From positions 1-56,281 of the forward strand of contig QXWR01000034.1 of the NCBI GenBank assembly GCA_009911065.1: a stretch of 56,281 nt of DNA, written 5' to 3'. The stretch's first letter is position 1, and each line of letters opens with the position of its first letter. The notes below the pieces were generated by a model. It saw only the letters and a list, made by a program, of their open reading frames with translations. It did not search any database and was not told the origin of the DNA. Source of the DNA: Clostridiaceae bacterium (GTDB lineage: Bacteria; Bacillota; Clostridia; Lachnospirales; Lachnospiraceae). Position numbers and translations under genes: made by a program. Shown piece by piece: positions 51,036-56,281 of the stretch.

Positions 51036-51449
51036 TTATTTCATTTTTTCCTGGCATTCACTACATTCTATGTCGTGAATAGAAATAATACCGCCACATT
51101 GGGAACAGGTATATTTTTCTTTCTGCATATCCATGAATTTTTCCAAACCAAATTGACGGACAAATTCGCTGTTTTCCATAAGGCTTGCCCGATATCTTTT
51201 GTTATAACTTTTTTCCATGTTTTTAATCAGTTTACAGGGATAATCGGAACATTCAAAACAATAAGGCAATTTTTTGATCTTGATACAATCTTTTATTTTA
51301 CACTTACGGCAATGCTCTGGTTTTCCCTTATCACTATTTAAGCAGCCTGCACATGGTTTTTTGTGGCAGCAATGTTTATAACAAACAAGACAATTCATTC
51401 CACATGGAGCAAACATACTTGTGCCAATATTTTCTTTAGGCATTTTCAT
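51036..51449 (-). CDS. DUF3795 protein with C-terminal zinc ribbon
   Basis: A 137-residue protein. The DUF3795 core reads MFAPCGMNCLVCYKHCCHKKPCAGCLNSDKGKPEHCRKCKIKDCIKIKKLPYCFECSDYPCKLIK. A separate ribbon CSQCGGIISIHDIECSECQEK follows. The AT-rich codon use differs from the flanks. Likely metal-binding; function unknown. Confidence 0.8.
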   Translation of the reverse strand: MKMPKENIGTSMFAPCGMNCLVCYKHCCHKKPCAGCLNSDKGKPEHCRKCKIKDCIKIKKLPYCFECSDYPCKLIKNMEKSYNKRYRASLMENSEFVRQFGLEKFMDMQKEKYTCSQCGGIISIHDIECSECQEKMK

Positions 51450-51569
51450 AAGTTCTTATCCTTCTAAAAGCTGGAATTGAACAAAATCACTGTGCGATGG
51501 CCTGCCAAGGCTGTAGCATAAAGATTTTGTTCAATCCCGATTTGTTTGTTAGTCCACCATTCTGCAGAT

Positions 51570-52049
51570 CTACTGTTCAACTTCTATCTTATTTACAAAG
51601 TCCAAATTATAACGCACAGCACCGTGGTCTCTAAATATCGTTGCACTTGTAATACGGATTGCCAAAATAATGCAGTTTTCATTCTGCTCATTATTTGCAT
51701 CATCGTACCAGTCTGCAAATGCTTCACGGAGTTTCGTTCTTAGGGCAGCGTTTTTGGGCTCCAAAACCCATCCAAGGTTTTCTCCAATTCCATGACCGTA
51801 TATTCCCTCAAAGCAAACGGAAAACGCAACCTCTTTGTTATGGGCGATCTGCTGCATTTTATTTGATTTTGCCGATGTTGTGACATAAAACACGCCATCT
51901 TCATAATAAGCACTCACATCACGGACACCAGGGCGAGGAAATCCATCAGCGCCCGGTTCCGTAGTAATCGTTGCGAGCGCAATGGTGTTATCTTTCTTGT
52001 TGCCACAACTTTCTTCAATTAATTTCATTCCTTCTTCATATCTGTTCAT
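51570..52049 (-). CDS. Pyridoxamine 5'-phosphate oxidase-like flavoprotein
   Basis: About 159 residues of split-barrel flavin-binding fold: ALATITTEPGADGFPRPGVRDVSAYYEDGVFYVTTSAKSNKMQQIAHNKEVAFSVCF. Such proteins bind FMN, F420 or haem. I start at MNRYEEGMKL because GAGGAATTAACA lies directly before it; a longer frame overlaps the VOC gene. It is co-transcribed with the VOC gene upstream. Confidence 0.83.
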   Translation of the reverse strand: MNRYEEGMKLIEESCGNKKDNTIALATITTEPGADGFPRPGVRDVSAYYEDGVFYVTTSAKSNKMQQIAHNKEVAFSVCFEGIYGHGIGENLGWVLEPKNAALRTKLREAFADWYDDANNEQNENCIILAIRITSATIFRDHGAVRYNLDFVNKIEVEQ

Positions 52050-52078
52050 TGTTAATTCCTCCATCCATTTCAATTTGC

Positions 52079-52561
52079 TTATTCGTCCACCATGCATTCA
52101 CTATCCAGAAGTTTCGTTAAATCCTCCACGGAAACGTCCATTTTTACAGAGATCTCCTCCATCGTCATACCCGAAGCAAGAAAACGCTTTATCACCATTT
52201 TCATATCCTCACCGACCTCTATGATATGCCCATCCAGGTCATAAAAACGGATCACCCGCTGGCCCCAGCTATGTTCGATCACTTCTCCCAGGTATTCCAT
52301 ATTCGGGTATTCTTCCAGCCTGCGCAGAAATCCGTCAAAGTCCTGTTCCTCAAAGACGATTTCCGCATTATTGGATTTTTTTAATACCTTTTCTTTGGGC
52401 AGGTTCACAAGCCAGTCAAAATCCTGCTGCAATGCCAAGCCGCAGGTAAAAGCGATATTCCTTCCGTAGTCCTGAAATACTTCCAGTCCAAACAGATCCT
52501 CATAAAATTTTCTTGCGACCTTAATGTCGGCCACTGCTATCACCGTACATGTGTATTTCAT
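52079..52561 (-). CDS. VOC-family protein with C-terminal helix-turn-helix-like tail
   Basis: A 160-residue protein. Residues 1-118 are a glyoxalase/bleomycin-resistance-like domain (VIAVADIKVARKFYEDLFGLEVFQDYGRNIAFTCGLALQQ ... HSWGQRVIRFYDLDGHIIEVGE). Residues about 119-160 (KMVIKRFLASGMTMEEISVKMDVSVEDLTKLL) look like a short helix-turn-helix. The fusion is unusual. Precedes the PNPOx-like gene. Confidence 0.78.
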   Translation of the reverse strand: MKYTCTVIAVADIKVARKFYEDLFGLEVFQDYGRNIAFTCGLALQQDFDWLVNLPKEKVLKKSNNAEIVFEEQDFDGFLRRLEEYPNMEYLGEVIEHSWGQRVIRFYDLDGHIIEVGEDMKMVIKRFLASGMTMEEISVKMDVSVEDLTKLLDSECMVDE

Positions 52562-52646
52562 AGAATGATTCCTTTCCGCTTTGCTTTTTCTGTTTCTCTT
52601 TTACTTTTGTCTGATTTAGATAAAAATAAGTGCTGCACACTGATTA

Positions 52647-53195
52647 TCACTTTTTCCTGTGCAGTTTCAGGTCAACCTTTCTATGGGATGCAATCTCCGA
52701 AAGCACCCCTGCTGCAAAAGCGCTTTTCTCTTTGAGCGTGAGAGTTTCCATATCCGGTCTGCTCTCGATTTCCCTGAGCGCCTCCCTAAGTTCCTGCAGA
52801 TTCAAAAGGTTTACCGCAACGCAAAAAAGGGTCTTTTTACGGCCGTCATTATAGCCGGACAATAAGATATCCAGTATTTTAATCTTTTCCATCTGCTCTG
52901 TATTGTAGGCTTCAGCCCCAAACTGCCGGACCTTTTCCAGATCGGCCCTTCGGTTGCGATGTGTAATAAAGGAATCAAAATCGTCAATATGTTCATATTT
53001 TTCACATGGGTACTCCCTGCATTGACAGCAGTATTCTACTCCGTTGTGTTCCATGCTGCACCTTGCGATCCTGCATGACTGATTCCCTTCCCCTCCACCG
53101 CAGCCAGGGCAGTTTTTGTTTAAAAACATGGGGCAAAGTCCACAATTCAGACCACAAAGGGACAAGAACTGATTTTGCCTGTTGAATCCTTTCAT
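52647..53195 (-). CDS. DUF3795 protein with long helical tail
   Basis: A 182-residue protein. The DUF3795 core has FLSLCGLNCGLCPMFLNKNCPGCGGGEGNQSCRIARCSMEHNGVEYCCQCREYPCEKY. A helical C-terminal half (LDILLSGYNDGRKKTLFCVAVNLLNLQELREAL) is absent from the other two. GGGAGG is 5 bp from the start. Function unknown. Confidence 0.78.
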   Translation of the reverse strand: MKGFNRQNQFLSLCGLNCGLCPMFLNKNCPGCGGGEGNQSCRIARCSMEHNGVEYCCQCREYPCEKYEHIDDFDSFITHRNRRADLEKVRQFGAEAYNTEQMEKIKILDILLSGYNDGRKKTLFCVAVNLLNLQELREALREIESRPDMETLTLKEKSAFAAGVLSEIASHRKVDLKLHRKK

Positions 53196-53386
53196 GATAC
53201 CTCCCAAACAGCCTGCCTGTACCTGATTTGACAGACAACAACTGAATCCTCTCTGATAAACAAAAATATAGGAAATTATATCATTGTCTATGGAGTTTCA
53301 CAACCGAAATGGTATAAGTGGTCGAATGAAAAATACTGGAAAGAAAAACAGGATTGCAGGTCCCAACCAGCAATCTTTTCTATCGC

Positions 53387-54592
53387 TTATAAAGCCTCCA
53401 TATCAAACAGGCTTAATTGTACTGGCTGCTCTTTTTTCTCCTTTTCTTTTAGCTGACGCAGCTTTTCCAGTTCCGCTATCCTCTCCGGCCCAAGCCATTT
53501 ATCTGCATGGCGCCGGTCTGTGCTGTATTCCTCCAGGCTCTCATATCCGTTCTCCAGCAGTTTCTTTTCCAGGCGCCTGACTGCGGCCGCCCGTGACTGC
53601 CGCCGTCTCTCCCGTTTTTCCTCTGAATTCCGTTTTTCCATATCGGAAGCATGCACGATCTGGATTCCGTTCCGGATATCCTCCAGGTCCTGCATCAGAT
53701 CCCGGCTCTCCCTGCGTTCTGCACGGACGTTCTGGATCTCAAAGGAAAAATACCTGCCATGGTATTCGGAGAAAAACAGTTCCGTAAAATAATGGTTCCG
53801 CACTTTCTCCTTTATCCTGTCCTGACAGAGCCTGGCGCATATCTTACAGATATCCATGCTCACCGGATGGTCAAAGAGCTTTTTCCCTTTGATGATCCGG
53901 GTGTCCACCTGTCCTTCAAACAGCGTGCCGCTTAAGTCATTTCTGAGATAGGAAATTTTTACATCATAAAATACATTCCCCCTTTTCTTATCCAGCTCAT
54001 GTCCCAGGACCGGGCACATCCCTGCACATCTGTTCCGTCCGCAGTCATAAGGGTCATAGTTCATCTCCCATTCCAGCGTATCCCGGTTGAACCGCATATG
54101 CTCCCGACAGACACGTCCTTTCTTCTGCAGTCCGAAACTGATCTCCTGCCTCCGTATCTCATCATCATGCAGTTTCAGGATATGCTCCACACTCCCCTCA
54201 TAACAGTATTCTTCCTCCGTCATGTGAACCTCGCAGTCATACCGGAGTACGCCATGCTCCTGAAGATATTCATGTTTCAGCTTACATTCTTTCTTTTCAT
54301 AAGGGCAGTGGATGGTAGCCATATCATTTTCAAAAGTCCACTCAATCCCCATGTAACTCATGTTGCTGTGGCACTGGAGCCCTTTGCACTGCAGGCCGCA
54401 GGGCGTCTTAAAGGTCTGCTCAAATATCCACCATCTTTCATAAGTAAAGCCCCCATCATAATTATCAAGGGTCTTTTCCTGCCACATGGGTACGTCAATC
54501 CTTACATAGTCCGGATGGTGCTCTGCGCTGTAACCTTCCTCCAGCAGCCGTTTTGTCAAAGCATTGTATTCCTCATGTTCTTTTTCTCTCAT
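53387..54592 (-). CDS. Cys-rich protein ending in a beta-clamp-binding motif
   Basis: A 401-residue protein I cannot assign to a known family. Cysteine pairs occur at PCGLQCKGLQCHS, IHCPYEKKECK, DCGRNRCAGMCPVLGHE and ICKICARLCQ. A long basic helical region precedes the end (EKRERRRQSRAAAVRRLEKKLLENG). The final residues include VQLSLFD, a textbook match to the sliding-clamp-binding peptide QL(S/D)LF. Neighbouring integrase suggests an element gene acting on DNA. AGGAGG-like sequence precedes the start. Confidence 0.65.
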   Translation of the reverse strand: MREKEHEEYNALTKRLLEEGYSAEHHPDYVRIDVPMWQEKTLDNYDGGFTYERWWIFEQTFKTPCGLQCKGLQCHSNMSYMGIEWTFENDMATIHCPYEKKECKLKHEYLQEHGVLRYDCEVHMTEEEYCYEGSVEHILKLHDDEIRRQEISFGLQKKGRVCREHMRFNRDTLEWEMNYDPYDCGRNRCAGMCPVLGHELDKKRGNVFYDVKISYLRNDLSGTLFEGQVDTRIIKGKKLFDHPVSMDICKICARLCQDRIKEKVRNHYFTELFFSEYHGRYFSFEIQNVRAERRESRDLMQDLEDIRNGIQIVHASDMEKRNSEEKRERRRQSRAAAVRRLEKKLLENGYESLEEYSTDRRHADKWLGPERIAELEKLRQLKEKEKKEQPVQLSLFDMEAL

Positions 54593-54603
54593 TTTGTTCC
54601 TCC

Positions 54604-54855
54604 TTATAATCCCTGGCAGGGGCGCATCCCAAAATAGTTTTCCATGCGGTCCCGCAGCCTTTCCGCTGACATATCATATTCCCCGGCAATACAGGATTCA
54701 CAGCACGGGTATTTATACGCCAGGGTTTTCGATAACCGGGCATCCCAGCTGTTTAACTGCCTGCCGCATTTGTTGCAGTCCTGATCCAGCCATCTTACTT
54801 TCTGCAATCGCTCTCCACCTTCCTTTCTTCCTTGTGAATGTTGTTCTATCCCCAT
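54604..54855 (-). CDS. Small Cys-rich protein
   Basis: An 83-residue protein: DQDCNKCGRQLNSWDARLSKTLAYKYPCCESCIAGEYDMSAERLRDRMENYFGMRP. Two CxxC pairs suggest one zinc ribbon. I start at MGIEQHSQG, preceded by GGAAGG. It lies 11 bp before the 401-residue gene, so the two form an operon behind two terminator-like hairpins. Confidence 0.6.
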   Translation of the reverse strand: MGIEQHSQGRKEGGERLQKVRWLDQDCNKCGRQLNSWDARLSKTLAYKYPCCESCIAGEYDMSAERLRDRMENYFGMRPCQGL

Positions 54856-54877
54856 AAGCCTTCCGGCTTTCAGGCAG

Positions 54878-54946
54878 CAAAAAAGCAGGAATGACTTTCT
54901 TATTCCTGGCGTCCGCAGTTTCCTGTGAACCTGTGTCATTCCTGCT
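54878..54946 (-). terminator. Terminator-like hairpin 23 bp ahead of the Cys-rich operon
   Basis: On the minus strand AGCAGGAATGAC (54935-54946 complement) pairs with GTCATTCCTGCT around a 39-base loop and is followed by TTTTTT. Its nearness to the start codon (54855) suggests attenuation. Confidence 0.65.
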
Positions 54947-54967
54947 CTGAAAAGAGATAATAAAATT

Positions 54968-55021
54968 TTCCAAAATAAAAACCAGCGGTATATCACTCAC
55001 AGGGCGTAGTGATACTGCTGG
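54968..55021 (-). terminator. Terminator of the candidate small RNA
   Basis: On the minus strand CCAGCAGTATCACT pairs with AGTGATATACCGCTGG across a 10-base loop and is followed by TTTTTATTTT. It would end a transcript begun at about 55121. Confidence 0.7.
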
Positions 55022-55121
55022 CACGGTCATACAAACTTAACAGCGTGTGCAATGCGGAAGTTTGCCACATACAGGCAATTCCGGCTATATCCATAAAAGG
55101 ATGCGCACAAAAATCAATTAC
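54968..55121 (-). ncRNA. Candidate small RNA or leader with its own promoter
   Basis: A consensus-like promoter lies at 55128-55156 (minus strand). The transcript of about 150 nt would run to the terminator above. It holds a helix (GGAATTGCC with GGCAAACTTCC around a 7-base loop, complement of 55046-55085) and a longer GTGC/GCAC base. No protein frame with a ribosome site is visible. Either an independent sRNA or a leader whose read-through feeds the Cys-rich operon. Confidence 0.5.
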
Positions 55122-55127
55122 AGAGGA

Positions 55128-55156
55128 AGTGTAACACAAGATATGGAATCAGTCAA
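55128..55156 (-). promoter_or_regulatory. Consensus-like sigma-70 promoter, extended -10
   Basis: On the minus strand TTGACT (55151-55156), 17 bp, TACACT (55128-55133), with TGT directly upstream of the -10. It faces away from the excisionase/integrase, towards the Cys-rich operon. Confidence 0.65.
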
Positions 55157-55483
55157 TACTTCTTAACTATATATAGTGCAAAAGAAATTTAAAAATTTCT
55201 AATTCTTGCAGAAATATATGATTTCCACCCTATTTTATTATTATATAGGTCATATAAAAAGATGCCATAGAACGTACATTGACAACTTCACAGCATGGTA
55301 CTGGGAGTTATACAGGTGCATGGGACAGGTTTGCTGTAAAAAGTCTGCCTCTGCTTAATCGCTGCACAGCACGGCCTGAAAATACGCGGCGGAAACTCCG
55401 GCACAGGAAGTGGCCCAGGGCGCCATGTGGGATCAAACAAATTTTTTAGAATTAGAACGTCTTGTTTTTATTTTTTTGTTGAA

Positions 55484-55543
55484 GTGGCTGGCCCTGATTT
55501 CGTAAGTTATATAGGTAAGGAACCGTGGGCTCTTTCCAGCCAC
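55484..55543 (+). promoter_or_regulatory. Leader hairpin ahead of the excisionase
   Basis: GTGGCTGG (55484-55491) pairs with CCAGCCAC (55536-55543) and GGCCC with GGGC inside. It stops just before the AAAGGAGG at 55547, so folding could influence access to the ribosome site. Confidence 0.45.
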
Positions 55544-55560
55544 ACAGAAAGGAGGTCACT

Positions 55561-55770
55561 GTGGCTGAACATACAGATAATTTTCCGAAACCCGATCCGG
55601 AAAAAAGAAGCTATTCTGTCGCGGAAGCGGCAGAGATACTCGGCGTCAGTAAACGCTCAATATATAATCTCTGCGCTGCGGAAGCTTTCAAAACGGTACG
55701 CATTGGAAAGAAACTGCGTATCTCCAGAAAATCCTTTGATGAATGGCTTGACGGGAGCCGGGAAACATAA
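55561..55770 (+). CDS. xis: Excisionase-like DNA-binding protein
   Basis: About 69 residues, starting at GTG (VAEHTDNFPKPDPEKR) with AAAGGAGG 5 bp before it. Contains SYSVAEAAEILGVSKRSIYNLCAAEAFKTVRIGKKLRISRKSFDEWLDG, the helix-turn-helix of the excisionase/MerR-like (HTH_17) family. Directly upstream of the integrase, the usual xis-int order, so it should bend attachment DNA for excision. Confidence 0.85.
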   Translation: MAEHTDNFPKPDPEKRSYSVAEAAEILGVSKRSIYNLCAAEAFKTVRIGKKLRISRKSFDEWLDGSRET

Positions 55771-55790
55771 AAAGAAAGGAGCCTGTATAT

Positions 55791-56281
55791 ATGGCATCAA
55801 TTCAAAAAAGAGGAAAAAAACATGCTGTCGTCTACACCTATACAGATCAGGAAGGGCAGAAAAGACAGAAATGGGAAACATTCAACACCAAAGCAGAGGC
55901 GAGGAAAAGAAAATCAGCGGTGGAAGCCGATCTTGACAACGGAACTTTTATCCCGCCCAATACAACAACAGTGGAGGATTTCTTAAAGGAGTTTGTGGAG
56001 CTTTATGGAGAAAAGAAATGGGGGCTTTCAATCTACGCCAGCAATACGGCACTGATCAATAACTATATCAATCCGCTGATTGGAAACCTTGTTGTCCAGG
56101 ACATCAACAAAAGGACTGTGGATAAATATATCCAGCAGCTTCAGAAAACAGCCCCTGTAAATACTCCATACCGCCATGCGAAAACGGAGTATGTGACGCC
56201 CTGCACCATTGAAAAGATCATAAAGCTCCTCCGATGCGCTTTCCATCAGGCGGTCCGGTGGGATATGATCGGCAAAAACCC
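55791..56281 (+). CDS. int: Tyrosine recombinase/integrase, N-terminal part (runs off the edge)
   Basis: At least 163 residues are visible: MASIQKRGKKHAVVYTYTDQEGQKRQKWETFNTKAEARKRKSAVEADLDNGTF is the arm-binding domain, and TVEDFLKEFVELYGEKKWGLSIYASNTALINNYINPLIGNLVVQDINKRTVDKYI the SAM-like core-binding domain. The catalytic domain with Arg, His and Tyr lies beyond the window. The start has AAAGGAG 9 bp upstream. It marks one end of an integrated element. Confidence 0.88.
   Translation, partial: MASIQKRGKKHAVVYTYTDQEGQKRQKWETFNTKAEARKRKSAVEADLDNGTFIPPNTTTVEDFLKEFVELYGEKKWGLSIYASNTALINNYINPLIGNLVVQDINKRTVDKYIQQLQKTAPVNTPYRHAKTEYVTPCTIEKIIKLLRCAFHQAVRWDMIGKN

Larger units (their letters stand above)
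55022..55560. other. Gene-free stretch between the Cys-rich operon and the excisionase
   Basis: Holds the candidate small RNA and its promoter, an AT-rich segment at about 55160-55260 with a short hairpin near 55186-55202, and a leader hairpin ahead of the excisionase. I see no further gene and no clear attachment-site repeat. Confidence 0.5.

Noticed and set aside
55022..55560. An attachment site (attL/attR) next to the integrase
   Set aside because: Only one end of the element is in the window, so the required direct repeat cannot be recognised.

Overview
The window looks like a chromosomal segment of a gut-type Firmicute, most probably a Lachnospiraceae-like Clostridium. This rests on the strong AGGAGG ribosome-binding sites, the mixed moderate-GC and AT-rich genes, and the families present: BlaI/BlaR pairs, EFR1 ferredoxin, DUF3795, GyrI-like sensors, LPXTG-free lipoproteins, a ParM/ParR pair and conjugative-element debris. 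No rRNA, tRNA or CRISPR array was recognised. Nearly everything from 1 to 27.8 kb and from 49 to 55 kb is on the minus strand. The plus strand dominates 28-31.7 kb, 35.3-38.7 kb, 46.3-49 kb and the right end.

Layout. 0-7.8 kb: an ABC transporter whose permease is cut off at the left edge, a relic of an MTA/SAH nucleosidase, a large lipoprotein, a HAD phosphatase, and a TetR/permease/ATPase export module. 7.8-11.2 kb: ilvBN acetolactate synthase with a terminator behind it, a nested palindrome in front of it, and a TetR gene. 11.2-24.4 kb: a run of small regulator-plus-cargo modules (TetR + SRPBCC protein, AlkD-like glycosylase, AraC/GyrI + ABC-2 exporter, GNAT fusion, MerR + ABC-2 exporter, TetR + adenosine-deaminase-like protein, Ig-like membrane protein, cell-wall amidase). 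24.4-27.8 kb: an ECF sigma factor, its membrane anti-sigma factor and lipoproteins. 28-31.7 kb: EFR1 ferredoxin, GyrI-like and DUF3795 proteins, a chimeric fossil and two GNATs. 31.7-37.5 kb: two BlaI/BlaR1-type signalling pairs and a secreted protein sharing a domain with one of the BlaR1-type proteases. 37.5-43.8 kb: a decayed GNAT copy, a VOC protein, three tandem lipoproteins of one family, and fragments of a GNAT and an FtsX permease. 43.8-49.1 kb: mobile-element debris (XRE, ParM/ParR, TetR + methyltransferase, sigma-like protein). 49-56.3 kb: an IS200 scar in a tsaA gene, MerR, three DUF3795 proteins, PNPOx and VOC proteins, two Cys-rich proteins, a candidate small RNA, and excisionase plus integrase running off the right edge.

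Two themes stand out. First, the region is a sensing-and-export island in which many one-component regulators (five TetR, two MerR, two AraC, two BlaI, plus XRE) sit beside a transporter or modifying enzyme. Second, it shows repeated duplication and decay: five copies of one lipoprotein family, paired intact and broken copies of a GNAT, two nucleosidase relics, split permeases and a dispersed intergenic repeat.

The most novel-looking system is at 31.8-37.5 kb. An M56 metalloprotease of the BlaR1/MecR1 type has no penicillin-binding domain. In its place it carries a roughly 130-residue domain that also occurs as a free secreted protein made under an almost identical BlaI-type operator. A second M56 protease next door carries two tandem copies of a different extracellular module. 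All calls are from reading the sequence; no database search was run.
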